This document shows, piece by piece, positions 23,701 through 37,000 of a stretch of 64,000 bases of DNA. The notes under the pieces were generated by a model. The model worked only from the letters and a program-made list of their open reading frames with translations, had not been told where the DNA came from and searched no databases. Where the stretch lies: positions 51,026,805-51,090,804 of the forward strand of contig NC_134847.1 of the NCBI RefSeq assembly GCF_965363235.1, written 5' to 3'. A program made the position numbers and the translations under genes. The DNA is from Mytilus galloprovincialis. Taxonomy: Eukaryota > Mollusca > Bivalvia > Mytilida > Mytilidae. Within the stretch, counting starts at the first letter, position 1. Each line of letters begins with the position of its first letter.

Positions 23701-26700
23701 GACCGTGATATGACAAAGTGTGAAACAATTCAAATGAAAAAACCAAAAGTCTGATTTATGGCAAAACAATAAATGAAAAAAACAGAAATGACAGACATTA
23801 ATCAATGACACCCACTGAATTACACTCAAGTTAGCATACAACCCTCCCCGAACCTGGGATAGTGATGTACGGCACAACATATAAATGTTGTAGCGGAGGG
23901 TACATTAAGTTTTACCCTTGACTGTCTGTACATACATGTACATCCAAAAATTGGTTTCCGTTCTCTAATGTTAGTTTGCCTCAACCAAATGTTATGAACC
24001 ATATACACAATGCTTATTACCATAAAATAGAAATCAAGTTTGAACTTTGGGTGGTGTCATTTTTTACTATTCTAGAGCTGTGCCCCTTTACAAATGGTTA
24101 AATTGCTGAATTTTTCTTTTCCGTTTTCTTATTTGAGTAAAATTGCCTCCATCAAATGTTATGAAATTATACACAATGCTTTTTACCATATAAAACATAG
24201 ATTCTATAAGTTTAAATTTTGGTGGTGTCACTTGTACTGTTCTAGAGTTATGCTCCTTTACAAATTGAAAAATTGCTGATTTTTTTGTTTCCTTGCTCTA
24301 ACTTTAGTTTTCTTCAACTAAACATTATTAAACATATACAAAATGCTTATAACCACTAAATACAGATCAAGTTTGAATTTTGTTGGCGTCACTTTTACAG
24401 TTCTTGAGTTATATCCCTTTATAAAGTTATATGCAAGAGGGGGCATCATCTTTGTCCCATGGACACATTCCCAATCAATCATACATGTACTATTATATTA
24501 GTTTTGAAGTCAAGAAGATCATGAACATTATTCCCAGTATTGCCATTGCCTAGAGGACAGCATTGATATATATAATTTATATTTTTTCACTCGATATTTT
24601 ACAATGTTCTATGTACAATTCCCAGGGTTATTGTCACAATTTCATGTTTGTTTTGCAAATAATCTATCAGAAACTAAATCATCAGATTAACTTTTTTAAC
24701 CTCGAAACCAATTAATTTGATTTTAAAATCATTGATGTCAAAATATTGAAATATACAACAGTGATGGCTTAGTACCACCCGATATCTAATATATAACGGG
24801 ACAAGGTATGGGAAATTGATTTTATTGGAAATCGTCAAATAGTGACGTAGAAAATTATATCCCAACTCAACAATTCATATTTCCTATCAATTTTTATTAA
24901 ATGATTAATAATGTCCCTCAGTCAAAGTTTCATAATAAGTCATGTTAAGAGGCTATTTATACTAATGAAAAGGATGGAAATTGAAAAAATGATAAAATAG
25001 ATCAATATACTATTATTCCAGAATTAATATTGATACTAGGCTGATTGTTAAGAATAAGGTATTAAGAGAGTGTAAATTATTTCAATCTTAGCAACAAGTT
25101 GCAAACTTAACAATTTAAGTCACTTTGCTTGGAAACCACAGCCAGTGCTGTGACCTTGGAACAGTATATATGTTTCTACTGTGACATAATTAGGTTTTAA
25201 AGCCTAACAATGAATAGTGAGAAAATAATTGAAAATAATATTGATGAATTTATTGTTATTTCTTTTACAGAAACCAAAGTCAGCGTATATTATCCTCCGA
25301 CAAGCTTGAAGATTCAGTACAGTCACTCAGGTCATATTTAGGTAGATCACTAGGTAATGAATTTTCTTATTTTTTTTTACTAAAAAAAAGAAAAAATTAT
25401 TTGCAAATGAATGTTTTCAAGACCTGAATTTCCAGTGTAATTAAAAATACACCCCAGCTGTGTGATAAACCAACACTACATTTTTCATCAAATAAATTTC
25501 TATCATTTTTGTCCCATATGCATCCACAACTAAAGTTTCACAATGGGAGACATAGAAATTCTAATTGAGCTGTATTATTAGTTATTTGTATTAAGATTCA
25601 TATTTCTGAAGATAGAAGAGATGGATAATCTAAATCTTGTAACCAGCTGTCTAATGGCCTGAGGTTTCTGTATGGCAAATGTTCATCACCTAAACCAAAA
25701 TTACCTCATTTTGATGGAGCATTTAAAATGTATAGAAATTTGTTTTTTTTTAACATTTGATTTTTGTTTTTCTGTCATAATGACTTATAGGACAACTAAG
25801 TTTGGTATAATGATTCATTTCAAGTCATACTTGTATGTCAATTAGGTCCATTTCTCAGATACAATTAGTAATAGGCCAACTATGATTGGTATATACATGT
25901 AGATTGATTGTTAAGTGTTCATGTTCATCTGACTGTGACCTCATATTCAAGGTTTATTGTTAAGCAATACGTTTTTCATAATTAGGTATCTTTATTGAAA
26001 TACTCTTATTCATCTCAATTTTCATGTACTGTAAGAATATTGTGGCATCATTCAAACACTCTGGCAGGTAGATAAATGGCTAGACAAAAATAGGTAAAAC
26101 ACAAGCTCTATCTTGATTTTAATGATTTTCAAAATTGGTATTGGATTTTTTCCTAAAGTTTATGCATTTTTTTGTATCTTGTACAGAGTCAAAGAGAGAT
26201 AAACATATTGTGAATTAATTGTGAACTCATGGTTTAGTTGTTTATTACTGATAAAATAATCTGATGTGATGTTTTTTTTTGCAGATAACAATAATGGAGT
26301 TCCACTTCTTACTAGAAGACGTGCCAAACATAAGGAAGGAGATGTTGATAGTGTGAAACGAAGTAAATATGCAAGAGAGCCAACTGATGAAGATTTTAGA
26401 AGGCATCGGTCACAACGACCTCATACAAATACACCAACAAGAGATCAAGGTATTGTCAAGGTCAATTTACCAGATGAAGAGGAAGAGGCTGAAATTGATG
26501 AGCACTGTTTGGATGCAAAGTCAAGTTCAAGGGATGATGGGTATCACAGTGTTTCACAAGGTGATAGTTGCAGTTTTATTTTAGGCCCACGCAACTGGAC
26601 ACCTGTCAATTCCCAAACACCTGCCGAAGAAGTGCTTCAACCAAAAACACCATCGGTTGATAAAAAAAAGATGGTAGACAAAGGTAGCATTGATTTTGAG

Positions 26701-29700
26701 GATAGTGAGGACGAAGGTTTAGATGGTGAGGGGATAGTTGTAGGTTTTGCTCAGGATAGTGATGATTCAGATGTAGAAATTATATATAGTACTGGTAGCC
26801 ATATAGAAGTGCCTGATAATACGCTAGATACGGTGGAGGGTTTCCATAGTAATGATATTAGTGTTCAAACTCATTCTGTTAAATCTTTATCACCTGATTT
26901 AATATTATCAAATCATGACAATTTATCAAATAAAGTAACTAATGAAATACAACAGGAAGTGAAAAGTGCAATAGTTCAGCCGGAAATAGATTCAAAACAA
27001 GATATTGGTGAAATTTCTGGTCATAATTTAATAAATATAAAAAAGAATTTGTCTGAATATATTCAGAATGAGTCAAATTTAAATGTAAATAATGTTGTAG
27101 CGACAGATTGTGATGATATAGCCTATGGATCTGACCCAGAATTCATAGCAAGTGATGGAGAGAGTGTCGATGATGTTATTGAAAATGAGGTCAAATTAAT
27201 TCAAAATCAAAAAAGCATTTCATCTCAAGATGAAAGTCTTGGAGGTGTCAAACCTGGTAGTGCTTCATCACACAAACAAACAATGTCAAGGGCATCCAGC
27301 ATGCACAGCACTTTTGCACATGATGATGACCAATCATCTGTCACTATTTTACCACATGACCAAGACCTGATATCAGTTGATGTCAAGTCTGCTAAATCAC
27401 CAACTCAGTCAGTCTCTGATCAAAGCATTGCACAAGAACATGTTGGTGAGTCACAAATCACTGACCTTATTGCACCTACAGCTGAAGCTGAATCACAAAC
27501 ACTGGTGAAGGATACAGACTCACTGGCCACAGGAGATGATGTCACTTCAACTGTTATGTCCATGGGAGAGGATACTACTTCTGTCACTCAACAGCTCACA
27601 GGTACAATATTAAAAATGTTTGTTTTTATGAAACTGGAGGGATGCAAGGGAATTGACAGCTTAAGACAAAGGGGGTAGAAAGAGAGTCTGTAAGGGATAA
27701 TGGGCGAGGGTGGGTAAAGGTATTTATAAAAAATCAAATGGTATTAAAAATGGAAAAGAGTTAAAAGAAGCTAGCAGTATATGTCAGTGTCAGTGACACA
27801 AATAAAAATGCAAAAGAAAATCTAATGCTTAACATACGGCAGGATGAATTTAGGTGCTCCAGAAGGGTTAAAGCAGATCCTCTTCATCACGAAACCTAAT
27901 TGTGTTGTTCAGTTTCCTGATCAGTCTCAGTCAACACCAGTGGAATAAAAAATGTTACATAGTCTAACATAAATTTACAAACTAGTACTAAAAAAGTATT
28001 CAAACTCTATATTGATGAACCAATAGACAACTTAAATCACAGATTTATTAAGGAAAAAAACAATTATATATAACAATGTTTGTATCAAGGAATACTACCA
28101 GCTCAAAGTTATAACTAATGATGAATTTGCTGGTTGGATTCTTATATTGGTGACTACGGTACTCTTTGGAGGAGCTTATAATCAAATTTTTTTTGTGACA
28201 CTAGTTCAAGATGACACATTATGCCAAATAATGAGTGGTATAAGGGTCACAAATTAAAGCTTGCCAGTCTAACTGTTTCATTTTTTTTTCTGAAATTGGA
28301 AAATGTTTTATTAATGATATGTTTTGTTTTTCTTTCAATTTGCTAGATATTCATGGTGATGATGAAGAAAGTAGAGGTATGTATCTAATTTTCTATTAAG
28401 ACTTACATTATTTTTTAACTCTATCAATTATTATTTATTCACACATAATCTAAGGAATGATGAATATTTATTGAATAGAGTTAAGATTTTCCCAGAATAT
28501 TTGGAAAAATAGTGAGTTTAAAAAAAATAATCTAATGGGTAAAGTTTTACATTATTGAGAATATCCTACATTCTTATATTTCTATTTCAGATAAACTAGG
28601 GGAGATAATTGACCCAAGACTGTAAGTTTATGTGTCTGATAGTGAAGTTAGAACATGTTAATTTTATAAAGCTATGTTTGAAAGTTAAAAAGTAAAAGTC
28701 CTATATTATTAGCTCACCTGGCCCAAAGGGCCAAGTGAGCTTTTCTCATCACTTGGCGTCCGTCGTCCGTCGTCCGTCGTCGTCCGGCGTTAGCTTTTAC
28801 AAAAATCTTCTCCTCTGAAACTACTGGGCCAAATCAAACCAATCTTGGCCACAATCATCATTGGGGTATCTAGTTTAAAAAATGTGTGGCGTGACCCGGT
28901 CAACCAACCAAGATGGCCGCCATGGCTAAAAATAGAACATAGGGGTAAAATGCAGTTTTTGGCTTATAACTCAAAAACCAAAGCATTTAGAGGAAATCTG
29001 ACATGGGGTAAAAATGTTTATCAGGTCAAGATCTATCTGCCCTGAAATTTTCAGATGAATCGGTCAACCTGTTGTTGGGTTGCTGCCCCTGAATTGGTAA
29101 TTGTAAGGAAATTTTGCTGTTTTTGGTTATTATCTTGAATATTATTATAGATAGAGATAAACTGTAAACAGCAATAATGTTCAGCAAAGTTAGATTTACA
29201 AATAAGTCAACATGACCGAAATGGTCAGTTGACCCCTTTAGGAGTTATTGCCCTTTATAGTCAATTTTTAACCATTTTTCATAAATCTAAGGAATCTTTT
29301 ACAAAAATCTTCTCCTCTGAAACTACTTGGCCAAATTAATCCAAACTTGGCCACAATCATCTTTGGGGTATCTAGTTTAAAAAATGTGTGGCGTGACCCG
29401 GTCAACCAACCAAGATGGTCGCCACTGCTAAAAATAGAACATAGGGGTAAAATGCAGTGTTTGGCTTATAACTCAAAAACCAAAGCATTTTGAGGAAATC
29501 TGACAAGGGATAAAAATGTTCATCAGGTCAAGATCTATCTGCCTTGAAATTTTCAGATGAATTGGACAAGCTGTTGTTGGGTTGCTGCCCCTGAATTGGT
29601 AATTGTAAGGAAATTTTGCTGTTTTTGGTTATTATCTTGAATATTATTATAGATAGAGATAAACTGTAAACAGCAATAATGTTCATCAAAGTTAGATTTA

Positions 29701-32700
29701 CAAATAAGTCAACATGACCGAAATGGTCAGTTGACCCCTTTAGGAGTTATTGCCCTTTATAGTCAATTTTTAACCATTTTTCATAAATCTAAGTAATCTT
29801 TTACAAAAATCTTCTCCTCTGAAACTACTGGGCCAAATTAATCCAAACTTGGCCACAATCATCTTTGGGGTATCTAGTTTGAAAAATGTGTCCGTTGACC
29901 TGGCCATTCAACCAAGATGGCCGCCACGGCTAAAATTATAACAGGGGTAAAATGTAGATTTTGGCTTATAACTCTGAAACCAAAGCATTTAGAGCAAATC
30001 TGACAAGAAGATAAAATGTTAATCAAGTCAATATCTATCTGCCCTGAAATTTTCAGATGAATTGGACAATCGGTTGTTGGGTTGCTGCCCTCCAATTGGT
30101 AATTTTTAAAGAAATTTTGCCGTTTTTGGTTATTATCTTGAATACTATTATAGATAGAGATAAACTGTAAACAGCAATAATGTTCAGCAAAGTAAGATCT
30201 ACAAATAAGTCAACATGACCTAAATGGTCAATTGACCCCTTAAGGAGTTATTGCCCTTAATAGTCAATTTTTAACAATTTTCATTAATTTGGTAAATTTA
30301 TGTAAATTTTTACCAAATATTTTTCTCTGTTACTAATGGGCAAGGTTTATTATAGATATAATTGTAAAAAGCAAGAACATTCAGTAAAGTAAGAACTTCA
30401 AACACATCACCATCACCAAAATACAATTTTGTCATGAATCCATTTGTGTCCTTTGTTTAATATGCACATAGACCAAGGTGAGCGACACAGGCTCTTTAGA
30501 GCCTCTAGTTTTCATATTGTTTGAATGCTAAATCTGGTAATTTATTCAAGGAAAAAGAAAAAGATAAGGTGCTTACGTTTTCAGTATTAGTTGTACTTGT
30601 TGATACAATTTCTGGCAAAAAACTGTTTGGTAATTATTTCTGTAAAATTGTCAATTTTGTTGTTCACAAAACATTCAATTGAAAATAGAACCTTTTCTAA
30701 GATGCTTGAGGTCTTCTTTAGCTAAAAACTATGTATTTGCTGCCACATGCTCGGTTACAAAGAAGTTTGCTATAGGAATATAATTATAATGTTTTACATT
30801 TGAAAATATTTCTATAACAGGCCTCGAGATGACAGAGGAAGAATTGAGATGATTGGTAAGTACATTTGTCACAATGAAACTACTGTACACAAGGTGATAG
30901 ACTCATGGAGAAAATGTTTGGTTTGGGGATCAATGGTTTTCAGTTTTCTTGGTATAAAAGTATCTGTATTTAAAGCATAGACTGTAGATGAGTGATTGTT
31001 CTGTTTTAAGTTTTTCATGAGCTAATTGAATGGCACACATGTTAATTTAAGGTTAAGTAACTTGAATCATGATATTTGATGGTTTATTTAATTCTAGTTA
31101 TCCATGATCAATTGATGATAGACAGTCTTGTGTTATTCTAGGCAAAGATTTATAAGTTAATTTAAATTGTCATATTGAAATGAATAAACTTCTTTGATGA
31201 TTTTTGGAAAACAAATATTTTGTTGAATGACTTTTAATGAACAATACTGTATAACTTTGATATTTTAAATGTGTTACCCAATTCTTTGGCTAAAATATAT
31301 TTGCCTCGTTTAATTTTCATATAGTTTTGACAAAACCTTAATTACAGGTATTTTGCTTTATATATTATCACACTATTGCAAACTTATTTTATCATACAGG
31401 GAATGACTTCAAATTTGATTTTGAAATTTTAGGGACAAGTAGAAACAACTGATTTACTTAAATACTGGGATAACCCCAAATTTCAATGACACATAAAAAT
31501 AAAATTAGACTAGTGCAATGATAATGCAGAAATTTTGCATGTCTCAAAGTAGATGTCTAATCCCTCCGTGCAGAATTTCAAGTGCAAGTACATGTAATTG
31601 TCAACTTATTTCATGAAGTTTTATGAAGTAAATCTTGTACAAGTAAAATGTAATCAACTATTTGAAACTTTTGTTTACTTTTTTGATCCATAAAATGTGT
31701 CTTGTAGAAGATTTACCGACTGTGCAAGGGCTCTATAGCCAGTCATGGTTGTTAATAACTTCCATCATCATGCAGAAGATTTACATGTTCTTTGTTTTAA
31801 ATTATAGTCTACATAAAGGATGTATGATTAATATAAACAGGTAGCATGATGCACTAATTTTTATTTTTTAAGATCCTATATATATTTTAAAACAGATCGC
31901 ATTGAAGTTATCTTCTTTTGATTGTTTTGTTGTAAATTATGTCATTTTATTCACTAATGTGTAAAATATTCACTATGAACTTAAAATAGATCAGAACACT
32001 TATTACACAAATCCTGTTTATTATGAATGTACTATATTTTTATAATTTAGACATATTTATGTTATTTGCCTTTCAGATAATGACGATTTAAATCTCCACT
32101 TTACTAAAACTAGTACTCCTTTTCCTCCCCCTACTCCAACCAATGCATTTGATGTATCTGAGTCGTCTGCTAGTAATAACTGGTCCCCTGTTAAAGATGA
32201 ATCAATAAAACTGCAAAGTGCAGAAAATCAAATGGTTCCAGATTCAACTCAAGAAACAGTTTCTCCTGTAACAGAAGAAAAGCAAATAAATTTGTCAGAA
32301 AATAATTCAGTTAGTTCAATAATTCTTGAAAAGAAATTTTCTTCAAAAGAGACTGTAAAAAATGAGTCCCCAGCAATTTCTAATGGGGTAATTCCTTCAC
32401 CTTCTCCTACATATGTTCAGGAACAAAAACAAGATTCTGTTCAATCACATGCATACAAACAGGAACAAGAAGATACAGTTCAGTCACATGTCAATAATCA
32501 GAAACAGGAAGATCTAAAAGACAAAATATTAAAACCTGAATCAAAAATGAGTGAAATTGAGTCAATTCATGCTGAAATAGAGGAACGAATCAAATCTTCA
32601 TCACCATCAAGTTTGAGAGAACGATCCCCTAGTCAAAATTCTATGACAAAAGATGAATCTAGTCTTAACGTATCAAATATCAAACCTGAATCTACTAAGG

Positions 32701-34034
32701 GAGATGAATCTGGAATCAAAATAAAAATAAATGCTAAAGAATCAGAGACTGCTGTTTTAGTAAAGGGAGATAATTTAGATGAAACACCAACAGATAATAA
32801 TTCAGACAACAGTGCAGGTTATATTTGCGTACATTTTTTACTTTTGAAAATTGCTGTCATTTCAGTTAATATTTAACCTGCTGCTTATTTAATGATACTC
32901 ACTGAAATCTAATTTTATTTTTTATCACTGAATTTTATTTTTTCCAGAAGAAATTGACATTTTCCATGTTTTTGTAGATAACTGATTTATTTTCATGCAC
33001 AGCAGTGTGTTAGACTTATAATTCACAAATTAATGTATTTTGTTTTTCTCCTGTTTATACTGATTTAAGTTTATTTTTTAATTTAGATTTAAAATGTGTA
33101 GATCACATTTAGTATCTTTTCATTTTAAGTTTCATTTTCACAATTGTTCAATCCTGCATTAAACTAAATATGACAACAAAACCAAAAGGACCCAAACAGA
33201 CCAAAGTTATCTTAAAGGTCAACTCTGCATAAGGGAATTGCAACTTAAAGTTAAGTACAATAAAGAAATCATTGACCATGTAAAATGAAAATACATAAAA
33301 AAAAAATATCTTATTTTATCAGCGTCTGGCCATTTACCCAGAGGATTTGATACTTCATCAGCAGTGGCATTCTCAGTGTATATAATCTTTTGCTAACAAG
33401 TAACAATTTGTGTTTCTGAAAATTAACATGCCATATATGTCATAACTTTTGAATGCATTTTAAATATGTAACAATATTATTTTAGAATGTTGTCATTCAG
33501 TTGATTTTCTGCATTTTTATACTGCGGTATATAAAAAAAAAAAACTATGCTTGATGGGAAGCCATTCATTTTACCAGAAGTAAAGTTTAGAAAGTGATGC
33601 CACATGATATTTATAGGATATATAGAAATTGTTATACTGTAAATTCAAGGTTTTTATTATTTCTTAAAAATGCAACAGGGTTATAGTCGTGATAATTTTT
33701 TTGAAAATATATTAATTAAACAGGATTTTTCTCAATATTGCAAAAATTAAAATCACATATTAGTCTAGAATGACAAAATTGCATTAATAAAAGCACGCAA
33801 TAATTTACAGTATACAATTCTAATGCAATTTTTGTGAACCATAATATTTATTTTCATTGGCCTAAAATAACAGTCAAATCTGCAATTGATATAAAATTGT
33901 CATGGCAATGGAGTGAGATGCCATATTAAATTCCTGGAAACAACACAGTACCAAATTTAATGAAATATTATCAAATGGAACAGAACTTTTTCTTTTGTAT
34001 AACCCTTATGTACTAAAACATGCATGAAGTTTCA

Positions 34035-34070
<36 letters not shown>

Positions 34071-37000
34071 CATTTTTACAGTTTTCCCAGCTTAAATGTA
34101 TTGATTTATTTCATAATTGAACAGTACTGTAGTTGAAGAGTTGCTGCTGTCAATTGGGGAATTGATGGCAAATTCAAATTCATTTGCTCTGTTCAGTATC
34201 AATAGTAAAAATGTATTTGCAACTGTCAAATCTCCAGTTGACAGCAGCAACTCTTCAACTACAGTACTGTTATTCCCTAATTTTATTACCTAATGCATTG
34301 ATTGCTATTATATATCATACAGCTGTTTTCTTGAAATTTCAACTTTATAGGGATAAAAGCTGAATGGTAGTAACTGTATTAGTCCTCTTAGTGTAAAAAG
34401 TTACAATACATCTAATTCAGATCATTGTTTATTTGTTAATAGAAATTCCACATCCAACAACACCCAGATCTACTGATATAGCTACTGAAGATAAAGTATC
34501 ACCAAGACCTAGGTCAGAATCTTCTTCTAAACTAGGTTAGTACAAAACTGTAGACATAGTGTGATGAGTAAAAAAACTAACCTAAAACAGTACTTAAACA
34601 TGTTGTAATCACCCAGTGTAAAGTAAATAGTCTACTGGTACGCAAACAAGTGCTGGACAAATTGACCACTTTGTGTAAAATAAACGTCCAACAACTAATA
34701 CATGCTAGCTAGTGCTGGAGAAGATCATACCAGTGATCAATGTCACAAAGAATGACAAAGAGAAGCAAATTTGAAGCAGGTTGAACTATGAAATACACTT
34801 TTTGACATAGTTATTTCATAAACTTACTCAATACTCTGAAGTACTAGATTTGTGCTTAAAAACGCTCAACTCCAGTATTTTGACTGTTTGATTATTGGAA
34901 TTCTGAGTCCAAGTACAATTTGCATACTTTAAATAACTACAAGGCGTTGAACAACAGTAAGGGGGGTAATGTGGATTCTTCTGAATTGGTCAAACGACCT
35001 GGTGGTCGCTAAGCATACACCATTGAGGAGTAAGAGGAAATATTTAGAGGCAGAATATTTTGTCTGGATAGGATAATAGGGTGAAGGTTGGCACCTGTTA
35101 AAACATTTAAATCCGCTGCATATGTTTCCACCTGTCCTAAGTCAGGTGAACCTGTTGTTTAGTGGTTATCGTTTTATTGATGTTATTCATAAGTGTTCCT
35201 TGTTTCTCGTTTTTTTTTTTTTATAGATTAAACTGTTGGTTTTCCTGTTTGAATGGTTTTACACTAGTAGTATCTGAGGGCCTTTATAGCTTTGCTACTT
35301 TACTTTCATTGTTTGATTAAATATATTTATTAATAAACAAATTTAGGTGAGAAGATTGAGGAAGATGTTGACCCAGAAACATTGGTATCCATTGTTGAAG
35401 ATAAGTTTGCCCAGAAAAAGGCAGAGTTACCTACCATGCCTACTATACCAGATTACCTTAAACCAAAAACTCAATCAAAACAACAGTCAAAACCACAAGC
35501 TAAAAAGGTAAAACATTTACAATATTGTTACGAGTATAATAGGTTTAAAAATTCTTGCATTAAGATAAAGTAGATTTAGTAATTTGTGTGGTGCATTTAT
35601 TATTGTTTTTTTGATTTAACAAATTGAAGATAAGTATTGCATTTTAAAGAAATGTAGCATATATATAATGCTATCAAATTGGAAATGGGAAGTGTTTTAC
35701 CTGTAGCAATTTTCGCAATAATAAAAAAAAATCACAAAAAAATCTGAATTGTCAGCAGTAAATGAGAAGTCTAATTGAATTAACTTTTGGTAGATGTTTT
35801 CTATCTATCTTGGATGTAATTTTGTTAACTTTCTAAAATCTTAGATGTAATTTTGTTAACTTTCTAAAATCTTAGATGTAATTTTGTTAACTTTCTAAAA
35901 TCTTAGATGTAATTTTGTTAACTTTCTAAAATCTTAGATGTAATTTTGTATTAAAACTTTCTAAAACTGTTAATATGCTTTATTGTGGCATTCATCAATA
36001 GTTTTAGGTGTTGATTTTGATGTATTAGGGTTTTTTTCTGTGACATTGCTAATTTATACTTTACCATTCTCTCTAGTAATGTAATTTCTATGTTTGTTTT
36101 TGATATTTTGATTTTTTTGGTAGATTTGTTTTCTTATAGTAGAACATATGACAATGTTTCTTTGCTCTGTCTAATAACATACTATTTACTCAATTATTTC
36201 AAATGATCCTTCATTCCTAGGAATGAAAATGTTTTTTGCTTCTTTTTTTTTGTTTTAAGAGTTAAAGCTTTAACAATAATCGTGATAATGAAATAATAAT
36301 TTACTTAAAAGTATTCAAAGTAGAATGGTGTTTGTGGTAGTATGTAGACAGTAGATTTGTATTAATACTTAACAGGATCAGAAAAAGAAAGGACAAATTA
36401 CAAAAGTTAAAAAGGAAGAAAAGACAACAAAGACCCCTGCCGATGTCTCTAAAGCTATAGATATAACATCTGTACAACCTGAAGAACAGGACGAGGTCGG
36501 TATAGGGTTTTGAAAAGCATTACTGTGAAGTATTTTATTTGCTAAGATTACATTTTGTAATGTTTTGAGCTTAAACTGTTTATAAGGTTATATTTTCATT
36601 TTTGCTCCTAATTCTGATAAGATTTTTATGCCCCATTTATGGGTACTATGTTTTTTGGTCTGTGCATCCATTCGATTGTCTGTTCGTTCATCCGTCTGTT
36701 CATTCCTCTGTTTATCCGTCTGTCCCGCTTCAGTTAAAGTTTTTGGTCAAGGTAGTTTTGATGAATTTGAAGTTCAATCAACTTGAAACTTAGTACACAT
36801 GTTCCCTATGATATGATCTTTCCAATTTTTAAGCAAAATTAGAGTTTTTACCCCAATTTTACAGTTCACTGAACATAGAAAAAAGATAGTGCGATTGGGG
36901 CATCCATGTACTATGGACAGAATCTTGTTTAAATTAAATTTATGAGTGGGAATATGTTTACAATTTTAATTTCATAAATAAAATACACCCTTTGTGAAAA

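Noticed and set aside
28845-29045. 66-aa frame in the 1.8 kb repeat
   Set aside because: The frame is not kept in the second and third internal units.
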